Below are positions 37,131 to 45,642 of a DNA stretch of 48,311 nt, piece after piece (the stretch's first letter is position 1; the number at the start of each line of letters is the position of its first letter). Both the position numbers and the translations under genes were made by a program. The stretch comes from Candidatus Doudnabacteria bacterium (GTDB lineage: Bacteria; Patescibacteriota; Doudnabacteria; UBA920). Where the stretch lies: positions 52,037-100,347 of the forward strand of contig PLYC01000032.1 of assembly GCA_003151625.1 (NCBI GenBank), given 5' to 3'. The notes beneath the pieces are model-generated. The model was not told where the DNA came from. It saw only the letters and a list, made by a program, of their open reading frames with translations, and searched no databases.

Positions 37131-38216
37131 TTGGCCGTGACACAAAAATACAAAACCTTACCTGAATTCAAAAATCATGAACAAATTATTGAATTAAACG
37201 ACCCAGATTCAGGTTTGGCGGGCTTTATTTCTATCCATAAATGTTTTCCTCCCTATCCTTCTTTTGGGGCAACAAGGATGGCTTTTTATAAACACAAAAC
37301 AGACGCTTTGAGGGACGCGTTAAGGTTGTCCGCTTTAATGTCTTTTAAAAGCATCATGGCCCAATTACCATACGGGGGTGCCAAAGCTGCAATAATCCAT
37401 CCCTATTTGAAAATGAACCGGCTACAAAAACAAAAACTTTTGACAGCTTACGCAAAAAAAGTAGACGAGCTAAAAGGCCAGTTTATCACCGGAGCCGATC
37501 TTGGTATAAACGAGAAGGACTTAACAATAATAAAAAAAGTCTCCCCTTATATTGTCGGATTAAAAAGCGAGCCGGTTCCCTATACCGCGCTGGGATTATT
37601 TTATGGGTTGGAAGTGGTATTGGAAGAGGTATTTGGAAAAAAAAGTTTGAGCGGCAAATCGTTTGCGATCCAGGGCGTTGGGAAAATTGGCGGAAGCTTT
37701 TTAAAACTTATATACCGGCAAGCGACTAAAATATTTGTTGCTGATACCGACAAGGTTACCTTAATGGAAATAAAAAAACAGTACCCAAAAGTTACGATTG
37801 TCAGTCCCCAAGATATATTTGTACAAAATGCGGATATATTTTCTCCCTGCGCCTTAGGAGGAGCATTAAACAGCGAAACGATAAAAAAAATTAAAAGCAA
37901 AATAATTTTGGGCGGAGCCAACAATCAGTTGGCAGCAGAAAAAATAGGCGTCGAGCTATACAGCAAGGGCATTCTTTATGCGCCGGATTATGTTATTAAC
38001 GCGGGAGGACTAATTAGCGTTACTGACGAGTACGAAAACCCCGTTTTTAATAAACAACGGCTCGAGAAAAAAGTAAAAAAAATTGCCGAAACTTTAAAAG
38101 AAATAATTACTGTCAGCAAAAAACAGCACAAAGCAACTAACCTGATTGCCGATGAAATGGCCGAAGCCAAACTAAAAAAAACATATGAACAACAAACCGC
38201 TATTGCCAGGGTATAA
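37131..38216 (+). CDS. Leu/Val/Phe-type amino-acid dehydrogenase (ELFV family)
   Basis: 361 aa; start TTG 37131 or GTG 37137, no SD. NAD(P)-dependent oxidative deamination of branched or aromatic amino acids, or the reverse amination. Seen: FGATRMAFYKHKTDALRDALRLS, LPYGGAKAAI (catalytic Lys), FITGADLGI, the Rossmann AIQGVGKIGGSFLK, FSPCALGGALN, ILGGANNQLA and YAPDYVINAGGLI. These match leucine/valine dehydrogenases better than glutamate dehydrogenase. First gene of the island operon; it overlaps the next by 32 bases. Confidence 0.88.
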   Translation: MAVTQKYKTLPEFKNHEQIIELNDPDSGLAGFISIHKCFPPYPSFGATRMAFYKHKTDALRDALRLSALMSFKSIMAQLPYGGAKAAIIHPYLKMNRLQKQKLLTAYAKKVDELKGQFITGADLGINEKDLTIIKKVSPYIVGLKSEPVPYTALGLFYGLEVVLEEVFGKKSLSGKSFAIQGVGKIGGSFLKLIYRQATKIFVADTDKVTLMEIKKQYPKVTIVSPQDIFVQNADIFSPCALGGALNSETIKKIKSKIILGGANNQLAAEKIGVELYSKGILYAPDYVINAGGLISVTDEYENPVFNKQRLEKKVKKIAETLKEIITVSKKQHKATNLIADEMAEAKLKKTYEQQTAIARV

Positions 38217-39705
38217 TAGCGTAAAATCTTTATTAAGAGACTTAACAGTAAAGCCTGAAAAATTTTGGCTTAAAAGAGGCGAATCAAAATTACTCAGGCT
38301 TTTTAAGCAATCGTCCCGGCATATTGCCGCCTACAAAAAATTCCTTAAGGCAAATGGTTTTGATCCAAAAAAAATAACCAAGCTTAGGGATATAAGTTCC
38401 GTCCCGCCTGTGGACAAAAATAATTATTTAAGAAAGTACCCTTTGGATTCTTTATGCTGGAACGGCAATTTTAAACACAGTCATTGGATTTTTGCCGCCA
38501 CTTCCGGCAGTACCGGACAACCGTTTTATTTTCCGCGGACAGCCGAACAGGATTTACAATACGCCGCCCTGGCTGAACTTTATTTAGTACATAATTTCCA
38601 AATTGACAAAAAATCCACCCTCTACATAAATGGCTTTGCTATGGGGGTTTGGATTGGAGGCGTGTTTACCTATCAGGCAATCCACGATGTAGCCCAGCGC
38701 GGTAATTATTCTTTAAGCATAATTAACCCCGGCCTCAATAAACAGGAAATAATTAAGGCAGTCACTAATTTAGGCCCTAAATTTGAGCAGATAATTATAG
38801 GCGGCTATCCTCCTTTTGTTAAAGAAACGATTGATGAAGGCCTGGCACAGGGACTTAACTGGAAAAAGTATAAATTGGGATTTGTGTTTTCGGCCGAACC
38901 CTTTAGCGAAAAATTCCGCGACTATATAATTAATACCACCGGTTTAAAAAACCCTTATACCGGGACCCTAAACCATTATGGAACTGCCGACCAAGGGACT
39001 TTGGCCTACGGCACACCGCTATGCATCTTAATTAAAAGACTGGCTTTAAAAAATCCAAAATTGTTTGCCGCCATTTTTCCCGAGGTCCAGCGGCTCCCGA
39101 CCCTAGCCCAATACTTTCCCGAAATGTTCTATTTTGAAGAGCAAAAAGGCCAGTTACTTTGTTCGGCCTACAGCGGCCTGCCATTGTTCCGTTATGACTT
39201 AAAAGACCGTGGTGGGGTAATAACTTTCGGGCAGATGAGTGAAATCTTTGGCTCCGCAGGGATGAACCTGGAACAGGAAGTCCGAAAAGCCAATTTGCTG
39301 GACAGTCTTTGGCACCTACCCTTTGTCTATGTTTACGAGCGCAGTGATATGGCGGTAACCTTATTTGGGGCAAACATATATCCCGAGCATATAAAAGAAG
39401 CCCATTTGCAGTCAAATACTGTTAAACACTTTACCGGCAAGTTCACCTTGGAAGTAAAATACAACAAACACCACTCTCCAGTTTTACACGTCCACACGGA
39501 ACTTAAAAAAAATATCCTCCCGAGTACCCGGCTAAACCGTATTATTAAAGAAGAAATAATTAAAAAACTGTTGGAAAAAAACTCCGAGTATAAGAATAAT
39601 TACGCTATGATGCCTAAAAAAAACAGCCCAAAAATTAAACTTTGGACAAACCAAAGCCCACCGTTCTTTAAGGACGGCGGGAAACAAAAATGGGCGATGA
39701 AATAA
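38185..39705 (+). CDS. ANL-superfamily ligase, PaaK/LuxE-like
   Basis: 506 aa. Adenylate-forming enzyme: ATP loop AATSGSTGQPFYFPR (~108), NHYGTADQGTLAYG (A5 region, ~263) and FRYDLKDRGGVITFG (A8, ~335), with a C-terminal swinging subdomain. It resembles phenylacetate-CoA ligase-like and acyl-protein-synthetase proteins rather than NRPS domains; the acid substrate is unknown. It overlaps both neighbours in the operon (32 bases upstream, 16 downstream), so it is tightly coupled to the dehydrogenase and ThiF genes. Confidence 0.85.
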   Translation: MNNKPLLPGYNSVKSLLRDLTVKPEKFWLKRGESKLLRLFKQSSRHIAAYKKFLKANGFDPKKITKLRDISSVPPVDKNNYLRKYPLDSLCWNGNFKHSHWIFAATSGSTGQPFYFPRTAEQDLQYAALAELYLVHNFQIDKKSTLYINGFAMGVWIGGVFTYQAIHDVAQRGNYSLSIINPGLNKQEIIKAVTNLGPKFEQIIIGGYPPFVKETIDEGLAQGLNWKKYKLGFVFSAEPFSEKFRDYIINTTGLKNPYTGTLNHYGTADQGTLAYGTPLCILIKRLALKNPKLFAAIFPEVQRLPTLAQYFPEMFYFEEQKGQLLCSAYSGLPLFRYDLKDRGGVITFGQMSEIFGSAGMNLEQEVRKANLLDSLWHLPFVYVYERSDMAVTLFGANIYPEHIKEAHLQSNTVKHFTGKFTLEVKYNKHHSPVLHVHTELKKNILPSTRLNRIIKEEIIKKLLEKNSEYKNNYAMMPKKNSPKIKLWTNQSPPFFKDGGKQKWAMK

Positions 39706-40847
39706 CCGTTATGGAATCCAATCCAAAAACAAATCAGGATGTTGCTACGTGGCAGCCTATATATATTAAAACCATCGGTAGTTATAGGCGGGTATTAAAA
39801 AAGCACGGGTTTTTTAATACCCAAATAAAAATAGTTAACGAAACGGCCGGCCAATTGGAAGAATTGTTTTGCTTGCGCAATCCGCAAACCCGATTTTTAG
39901 GCGGCTTTGAAAAAGCACAGTCAACTTTTGCAAAACAGCATTTAAAGACTACCCGATGGTTTTATTTTCCCTGGCTAAATAAACTTGTAGCTTTTTTGCC
40001 GGAAGCTTTACATACTGAACTTCGCACCGGACGAAACCGGAACCTCATTACCAATGAAGAACAAAAACAATTCTATAACAGCCACATAGCGATACTGGGG
40101 ATGAGCGTGGGTAGCCATGTGGCGCTAACAATTGTTCTGACCGGAGGAGGAAAATATTTAACGTTAGCGGATCCGGATACTATTTCCGGTTCCAATATTA
40201 ACCGCATCAGAACCGGATTTCATAACGTCGGCCTTAACAAAACAAAAGCCGTGGCAAGGCAAGTTTACGAAATAAACCCCTACGCCAAAATAAACATTTT
40301 TCCTGAAGGGTTAAATGACTCTAATTTAAAGGCATTTTTTAAACTAAAGTGTGATTTGGTAATTGAAGAAACCGATTTGCCGTATTTGAAAATAAAAGTT
40401 AGGGAATTGGCAAGGCCTTTGGGGATCCCCGTAATTATGGCCGCGGATAATGCGGATGGCGTAATTGCCGATGTTGAGCGCTTTGACCAAAATAAAAAAC
40501 TTCCTATATTGCATGGCTTAATAGGAAATATGTCGGCCGCAGAATATAAAAATATATCGCCGCAGCAATTACCAAAAACAATGGCAAAAATTGCCGGCGC
40601 CAATCTGTCTACAGTAAGGATGCTCGAATCCGTCATGCAAGTCGGCAAAAGTATCTATTCTTGGCCGCAATTAGGAAATGCGGCAACTCTCTGTGGCTCT
40701 ATTCTCGCTTTTATCGCACGCTCTGTTATTTTGGGAAAATCTATTAAATCCGGCAGAACCAATTTTAGCCCACAAGATGTTTTCCTGCCGGCAACCGTTA
40801 CGGAGATAAAAAACCGTAATAAATTTTTAAAAATGTTGGGGCTTTAA
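39690..40847 (+). CDS. ThiF/E1-like adenylyltransferase (MoeY N-domain-like)
   Basis: 385 aa; start ATG 39690 (ATG 39711 is possible). An N-terminal region of ~130 residues is followed by a Rossmann E1 core: IAILGMSVGSHVALTIVLTGGG, LTLADPDTISGSNINRIRTG (Asp for ATP/Mg, Asn-Arg), KTKAVARQVYEINPYAKINIFPEG and DLVIEETD. No CxxC zinc pairs and no clear catalytic Cys, so adenylation without thioester transfer is likely. With the adjacent nitroreductase it matches the two halves of mycobacterial Rv1355c (MoeY), known to me as a ThiF-nitroreductase fusion. Confidence 0.83.
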   Translation: MGDEITVMESNPKTNQDVATWQPIYIKTIGSYRRVLKKHGFFNTQIKIVNETAGQLEELFCLRNPQTRFLGGFEKAQSTFAKQHLKTTRWFYFPWLNKLVAFLPEALHTELRTGRNRNLITNEEQKQFYNSHIAILGMSVGSHVALTIVLTGGGKYLTLADPDTISGSNINRIRTGFHNVGLNKTKAVARQVYEINPYAKINIFPEGLNDSNLKAFFKLKCDLVIEETDLPYLKIKVRELARPLGIPVIMAADNADGVIADVERFDQNKKLPILHGLIGNMSAAEYKNISPQQLPKTMAKIAGANLSTVRMLESVMQVGKSIYSWPQLGNAATLCGSILAFIARSVILGKSIKSGRTNFSPQDVFLPATVTEIKNRNKFLKMLGL

Positions 40848-40854
40848 AAATCAA

Positions 40855-41877
40855 ATGAAAAACCTACGAAAAATCAATACCAATAAACAAGCTTTCAACA
40901 CATTGCCAGATAAAGAAAAAATTCGTATTTTAGCAACTGTTACAAGTTGGGCGCCTTCCAGTCATAACACACAACCGTGGCATTTTTATGTTGGCAACAA
41001 TAAAATACGCATCTCGCCGGACTTCACCAAAAGTCTTCCGATTGGTGATAAAAACCACCGCCAACTCTACATTAGTCTTGGAGCTGCTGTCGCCAATACC
41101 TGCATGGCAGCCGATTGTTTAGGCCTAAGTTACAAAAAAAAATATCTGGAGAAAAATAGTATTTTTTCCATTGAAATATTTTTTGAAAACCTCCAAGCTA
41201 ATAGCTTCAACAACCAACTTTGGCAGGCACTATCAACCAGACACAGTAACCGACTTAAGCTGCTAAAACAAAATTTTAATCAGGAATATTCGAAAAAAAT
41301 TTTAGGACTCGTAAATTCTGAAGTAAATATCCATTTTGTCCAGGAAGAAATACAAAAAAAACAGTTAAAAAATATTGTGGAGGAGGCTCTGGAATCATCA
41401 TTTAACAACAAAAAATTTAGATACGAGCTTTCACACTGGATAAAGCCTAGCCTATCAAAATACTCTGAAGGTATGACTGGATACTACTTAGGTGTCCCTT
41501 GGATAATTTCTTTTGTCATGCCTTGGGTAATCAAAAAATTTAACATTTCAAAAATGCAAAAAAAGATGCATTTAAAATGGATTGACTCGGCTCCGGTTAT
41601 AGGAATAATAACCGGGAAAAATGACGATATTAAAAGCTGGATTCAAGCGGGAGAATTTTTTGGACTTATAGCAACTTTGGCCGAAGAGTTGAAAATTAGG
41701 ACTGGAGTGATGGCCGCCCCAATAGAATCGGCCTATGGGAGAAAACAACTACAAGCATTACTTAATACTCGGGAACATCCCTTAATATTTTTTCGTCAAG
41801 GTTTTGGACCGGCCGAAAAGCATTTCAGCCCGAGGAGACCCCTTGATAAACTTATAACATATGAACTTTGCACTTAA
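40855..41877 (+). CDS. Nitroreductase-family protein (Acg/MoeY C-domain-like)
   Basis: 340 aa. FMN-binding nitroreductase fold: VTSWAPSSHNTQPWHFYV (~29), LYISLGAAVANTCMAAD, WQALSTRHSNRL and the C-terminal GVMAAPIESAYGRKQL with HPLIFFRQGFGP. The APSSHNTQPW signature is that of the Acg-like (Rv2032) and MoeY-type group rather than classical NfsB. Extremely AT-rich compared with the window average. Starts seven bases after the ThiF gene and overlaps the kinase gene by 17 bases. Flavin reduction or oxidation of an adenylated product is inference. Confidence 0.8.
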   Translation: MKNLRKINTNKQAFNTLPDKEKIRILATVTSWAPSSHNTQPWHFYVGNNKIRISPDFTKSLPIGDKNHRQLYISLGAAVANTCMAADCLGLSYKKKYLEKNSIFSIEIFFENLQANSFNNQLWQALSTRHSNRLKLLKQNFNQEYSKKILGLVNSEVNIHFVQEEIQKKQLKNIVEEALESSFNNKKFRYELSHWIKPSLSKYSEGMTGYYLGVPWIISFVMPWVIKKFNISKMQKKMHLKWIDSAPVIGIITGKNDDIKSWIQAGEFFGLIATLAEELKIRTGVMAAPIESAYGRKQLQALLNTREHPLIFFRQGFGPAEKHFSPRRPLDKLITYELCT

Positions 41878-43516
41878 CATAGATATAGTGTCAGTGGGCT
41901 TTGCGGTAGCAACTTCCACTATTTTAGGATTTGCCATATTTTTTTCAAATCCTAAAAGTAAAACAAATCAATACTTCCTCTTTTTTGTTATTACAAACGT
42001 TGGGTGGAGTATTTTCAACTACTTAACCTATCGGGTAACAAATATGGCGGTGCGGCTAACTTTTATTAGATTTGTTCTTTACTTCGCAATCTTCCAAACC
42101 TTTAGCTATTTACTTTTAATGGATACCTTTCCCGATGAGCAAAAAAAAATATCAAAAATTACCAAATATGTTTTAATCCCCTGGACAACATTTGTAGCTT
42201 ATCTTACATTAACACCTTGGGTTTTTTCCGGCATTATCACTAACCCAGACAGTTTAGTTTCCCAACCAATAGTCGCTAAAGGGGTTGTATTTTTTGGTTT
42301 AACGGCAATTTCTTATGTAGTCTGGGGCTGTTTTAAACTGGCAATAAAATTAAAAAATGCTGTTCCTGAAGAAAAAAGACCATACCGCCTCCTTTTGATT
42401 GGAGCCGTAATAATGTTTAGTTTGATAATATTTTTTAATTTTATTGGGTCTTCTTTATTAAAGAACAGTAGTTTTATTCCATTTAGCGCCTTCTTTACAT
42501 TACCTTTTATTATATTTACTTCTTATGCCATCATTAAGCACCACCTGATGAATATCAAAGTTTTCTCTACCGAAATTTTGACTTTACTTTTAGCTCTAGC
42601 AATTTTACTAGAAACAGTTACGGCTAAAAATATTACAGAATTGCTATTTGGTTTTGGCATTTTTATTTTGGTTTTAAGCATTGGTGTATTACTAATTAAA
42701 AGTGTAAAAAAGGAAATTGAGCAGCGTGAGCAGTTGGAAACTTTGAGCAGGGAGTTGGGTGGGGCGAATGAAAAGTTAAAGGCGCTGGATCAGGCCAGAG
42801 CGGAATTTATTACAATAGCTTCGCATCAATTACGCACGCCGCCGGCCACAATAAAATGGTATTTGTCCGCGGCCATGGCCGGAGATTACGGCAAACTCCC
42901 TCCGGAAGTCGCGTCGGTTATAGAAAAAGCCGCCATTACTAATAACCATCTTATTTCCCTTATTGAAGACATGCTGAACGTCTCCAGAATTGAACGCGGG
43001 AAAATGGAATTTCTATTTGAGCCCTCCCAAGTGGAAGAACTGGCCAGCTTTGCCTTTGAACAGCTTATTCCCATGGCCAAAATAAAAAAACTGGATTATA
43101 CTTATACACCTCCAAAAAAACCGTTGCCGGAAATTTTAGCCGACAAAGAAAAATTGCGCCAGGTTATGAATAATTTAATAGACAATGCCTTAAAATACAC
43201 CAAGCTGGGCACCGTGGCAGTGAGTCTGTTTTTAAAAGACAATGAAATCGTGTTCCAGGTTAAAGACAGCGGCAAGGGCATAAGTCCGGACGAGCAAAAC
43301 TCCATTTTCCAAAAATACAGCCGCGGCAAGGAATCCATAAAGCAGAGCGCGGGCTTGGGTCTTGGCCTGTATGTGGCAAAAATTATTGTGGATGAGCACA
43401 AAGGGAAAGTTTGGGCCGAGAGCAAAGGCGAAGGCCAGGGTTCGGTGTTCAGTTTTAGCCTGCCGGTTAACAGCGGCCTTAAACAGACCACTATGGTAGA
43501 TCTTGGCGCGAAATGA
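41861..43516 (+). CDS. Hybrid-composition sensor histidine kinase with 7TM N-domain
   Basis: 551 aa. Residues 1-~285 hold about eight hydrophobic segments in the pattern of the histidine-kinase N-terminal 7TM domain. Then HisKA with FITIASHQLRTPP (phospho-His, ~322), HATPase_c with NNLIDNALKYT (N box), VKDSGKGIS and GLGLGLYVAKIIV (G boxes). No PAS domain, no receiver. From about 42,715 (the coiled coil before HisKA) base composition changes from very AT-rich to GC-richer, host-like use, so the protein may be a fusion of an island-type sensor and a local kinase core. The likely partner is the receiver at 36621. Confidence 0.9.
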   Translation: MNFALNIDIVSVGFAVATSTILGFAIFFSNPKSKTNQYFLFFVITNVGWSIFNYLTYRVTNMAVRLTFIRFVLYFAIFQTFSYLLLMDTFPDEQKKISKITKYVLIPWTTFVAYLTLTPWVFSGIITNPDSLVSQPIVAKGVVFFGLTAISYVVWGCFKLAIKLKNAVPEEKRPYRLLLIGAVIMFSLIIFFNFIGSSLLKNSSFIPFSAFFTLPFIIFTSYAIIKHHLMNIKVFSTEILTLLLALAILLETVTAKNITELLFGFGIFILVLSIGVLLIKSVKKEIEQREQLETLSRELGGANEKLKALDQARAEFITIASHQLRTPPATIKWYLSAAMAGDYGKLPPEVASVIEKAAITNNHLISLIEDMLNVSRIERGKMEFLFEPSQVEELASFAFEQLIPMAKIKKLDYTYTPPKKPLPEILADKEKLRQVMNNLIDNALKYTKLGTVAVSLFLKDNEIVFQVKDSGKGISPDEQNSIFQKYSRGKESIKQSAGLGLGLYVAKIIVDEHKGKVWAESKGEGQGSVFSFSLPVNSGLKQTTMVDLGAK

Positions 43517-43530
43517 TTCCTACTGTCAAA

Positions 43531-43564
43531 AAAACCTTTCCGCGGTTCGCGGAAAGGTTTTTTA
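43531..43564 (+). terminator. Intrinsic terminator of the island operon
   Basis: AAAACCTTTCCGCG/CGCGGAAAGGTTTT stem with GTT loop and T-tract; closes the plus-strand operon. Confidence 0.92.
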
Positions 43565-43582
43565 GTTTAACAAAAACAAAAT

Positions 43583-43990
43583 TTAATTTTCTGGCTTTAG
43601 ACTGCCCAACATTTCGTGCTCAAAGTGAAGCAAAAACTGCACCGGGTCGGGAGTACTGCCAAATAAAATATGCTCCACGCTGTTGCGCTGGCCTCGGTTT
43701 TGCGAGCTTCCCACACCTTTTTGCTGAAACCACTCTTTCCAATTTTCGCTGAATTTTTTGTAACCTTCGGAATTTTCATCCCCGTATTTAGCGTATATGA
43801 TTTCGTATTTGGTTTTGTCGGAAATATTAATGAATTCACTTTTTTCTTCCAAGGTCAAAAATCCGTTTTTCTGCAAAGACTGCTTAATTTTTTGAACAGA
43901 GGGATTGGTATAAACCGCCTGGCAAACTTGCTTGCCCAACTCCAGCCATTCTTTATCAAACTCGTCAAAATTTAAACTTTTAAACCCCAT
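43583..43990 (-). CDS. Hypothetical protein, 135 aa
   Basis: Soluble, charged, helical: FDEFDKEWLELGKQVCQAVY, KIKQSLQKNGFLTLEEKSEF, KFSENWKEWFQQKG. One Cys. No membrane segment or known domain. Lies between rpsO and the island, minus strand, convergent with the kinase gene, and may be part of the inserted block or of the original rpsO transcript. Confidence 0.5.
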   Translation of the reverse strand: MGFKSLNFDEFDKEWLELGKQVCQAVYTNPSVQKIKQSLQKNGFLTLEEKSEFINISDKTKYEIIYAKYGDENSEGYKKFSENWKEWFQQKGVGSSQNRGQRNSVEHILFGSTPDPVQFLLHFEHEMLGSLKPEN

Positions 43991-44034
43991 AGTATTTGTA
44001 TTTTAATAAGTTATAGAATAAACAATTGACGGAG

Positions 44035-44310
44035 TTATTGCGGAACCACTTTAAGCTTTAGTTTTTCGGCCAACTTTTCAAAACGTTTTTCGTCTTCGCT
44101 CTTTAAATAGCGAAGCAGTCTACGCCGGTTGCCGACCATTTTAAGCAATCCTCTGCGGGAATGGTTGTCTTTGCGGTGAGTTTTTAAGTGCTCCGAAACC
44201 TGCTCAATTTCCTTGGTTAGTATGGCAACCTGAACCTCGGGACTGCCGGTGTCGTCCTTATGCGTTTGAAACTTCTTAATTATGGCGTTCTTCTCCTTGG
44301 GAGTAAGCAT
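44035..44310 (-). CDS. rpsO: 30S ribosomal protein S15
   Basis: 91 aa (E. coli form 89). Binds the 16S central domain with S6/S18. Signature [40 protein letters not shown] and [18 protein letters not shown] lies directly before the ATG. The 44311-44486 leader is made of ATATC/GATATT words, including an AATATCG...CGATATT hairpin. Confidence 0.96.
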   Translation of the reverse strand: MLTPKEKNAIIKKFQTHKDDTGSPEVQVAILTKEIEQVSEHLKTHRKDNHSRRGLLKMVGNRRRLLRYLKSEDEKRFEKLAEKLKLKVVPQ

Positions 44311-44339
44311 CCTTTGTTCGCCCGATGAATATCGATGCG

Positions 44340-44450
44340 CCTTTCTAGCACGGTATGGGTAGCAATATCATAATATCCCAATATCTATTAATATCGTTTC
44401 GCAGATAACAGCTTTGCGATATTGTTAGATATTCAGATATAAAATTGCTT
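44340..44450. repeat. GATATT/AATATC word cluster upstream of rpsO
   Basis: More than eight copies of AATATC/GATATT or close variants in about 110 bases; similar clusters lie at 11180-11265 (before parB). No ORF. Confidence 0.55.
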
Positions 44451-44486
44451 TGCAAACCCAGACGTGGATTAAATAATATATGTTGA

Positions 44487-45545
44487 TTATACCCAAACTG
44501 CCGGGTTTTGTAAATAGCTAATAAATTCGGCTGTTACATTGAATAGTGTAAGTTCCTCGAATGATCGGAGCCCCGGGAAGCGGTTGACTTCGAGGATGTA
44601 AAATTTTCCTTTGGATTCGAGGATGTCGACTTTGGCGAGTTCGCGGCTAAGGAGGAGGGATGATTGTTCTGCAAGTTGGACTATCTTTTTTATTTTATCT
44701 ACTCCAACTACCTTCCCGCCTTCCACCTTCGCTAAAGCTTCGGCGGACAAGTCGGCGGGACTCCTCCTTGAAAAGGAGGAGAGGCTCCGCGGGATGTCCG
44801 AAGATAACCGCGGAGCTTCCCCTCCTCTTTTGAGGAGGGGTGGACGCGAAGCGGACGGGGTGGTTGGAGTTTGAATTACATTATATTTATCAAAATCCGT
44901 CCTAAAACCGGAATCCAAAATTTTAAATCTTAGCACTACAGGTAAAGCCTTATAGCCTACGGTTATAACTTTATACTCATATTCCGCTTTTATAAATTCC
45001 TGAACCAGCCATTCCTCTTTGGGGTGGAGGGACAGGATAGCTTTTAGATCAGCTTGATTGTTAATTAAAAAGACGTTTTTTGCTTTAAACCCATATACCC
45101 ATTTTAAAATAAACGGATACCCATACTTGTTTAAATCACGGCCGTGATTTAAACAAGTAGTTTTCGGAATGGGTAAACCGGCTTCTCGGAGTTTATAATA
45201 GTCCACCAATTTCCCCTGGCCAAGTTCGCCGTCGACGATAACCGAGTCGACAACTCTTTTGCCGGCTCGTTTAAATTTTTTTGCCAGCTTTATAATTTGC
45301 AGAATGTACTTCGGGCTGCCGTTTAAATAAGGGTCGCGGATATATAAAACATCAAATAATGTTAAATCCACCTTAAACCCGCATGCCAGCAAATCGGCAA
45401 CGTCCATAATCTTGCAGCCCACATTTCCGCCGGAGGCGGATCCGCCTACGGCGGACATAATTCTTAATTCCACATTCTTAATTCCTGCCTCTTCCCTCAG
45501 CCTTTTTGCCGCGTAAACTTTTTTTGATGATATAACTAAAATCAT
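44487..45545 (-). CDS. ATP-grasp (RimK-like) ligase carrying several repeat insertions
   Basis: 352 aa. ATP-grasp core: YKLREAGLPIPKT, YGYPFILKWVYGFKAKNVFLI (ATP-binding Lys), EEWLVQEFIKAEYEYKVITVG and the metal-binding ILEVNRFPGLRSFE near the C-terminus, as in RimK/glutathione-synthetase-like carboxylate-amine ligases. At least four translated repeats: SAVGGSASGG (~31-40), CLNHGRDLN (a CGGCCG palindrome, ~131-139), and a ~50-residue segment with PPLLKRGGEAP...SAEALAKVEGG (~226-277). Frame kept throughout, so probably functional. Substrate unknown. Confidence 0.8.
   Translation of the reverse strand: MILVISSKKVYAAKRLREEAGIKNVELRIMSAVGGSASGGNVGCKIMDVADLLACGFKVDLTLFDVLYIRDPYLNGSPKYILQIIKLAKKFKRAGKRVVDSVIVDGELGQGKLVDYYKLREAGLPIPKTTCLNHGRDLNKYGYPFILKWVYGFKAKNVFLINNQADLKAILSLHPKEEWLVQEFIKAEYEYKVITVGYKALPVVLRFKILDSGFRTDFDKYNVIQTPTTPSASRPPLLKRGGEAPRLSSDIPRSLSSFSRRSPADLSAEALAKVEGGKVVGVDKIKKIVQLAEQSSLLLSRELAKVDILESKGKFYILEVNRFPGLRSFEELTLFNVTAEFISYLQNPAVWV
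44700..44880. repeat. Compound in-frame repeat block in ATP-grasp gene
   Basis: At least three repeat pieces in series: 'ccttcgctaaagcttcggcgg', 'actcctccttgaaaaggagg' and 'cttcccctcctcttttgagg', with 'gctccgcgggatgtccgaag' between. About 150 bases, in frame. Confidence 0.7.
45124..45159. repeat. 36-bp perfect palindrome with CGGCCG centre inside ATP-grasp gene (C)
   Basis: Loop-free palindrome, translated as part of CLNHGRDLN. It shares AAATCACGGCCGTGATTT with palindrome B; the arms (TACTTGTTT) are different. Confidence 0.95.
45428..45485. repeat. In-frame repeats near the ATP-grasp N-terminus
   Basis: 'tccgcctacggcgga' and 'ccgccggaggcggatccgcc' palindromes (SAVGGSASGG) followed by repeated AATTC words (attcttaattccacattc). 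Confidence 0.6.
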
Positions 45546-45642
45546 AAGTGAATCATAGCAAAATTAAGCCCTTAAACAAACGTCGCATAACGTCCAACAA
45601 AAAGGATGAGGGTTGCGTTGTCGTAATAACCGTGGTGGATAC

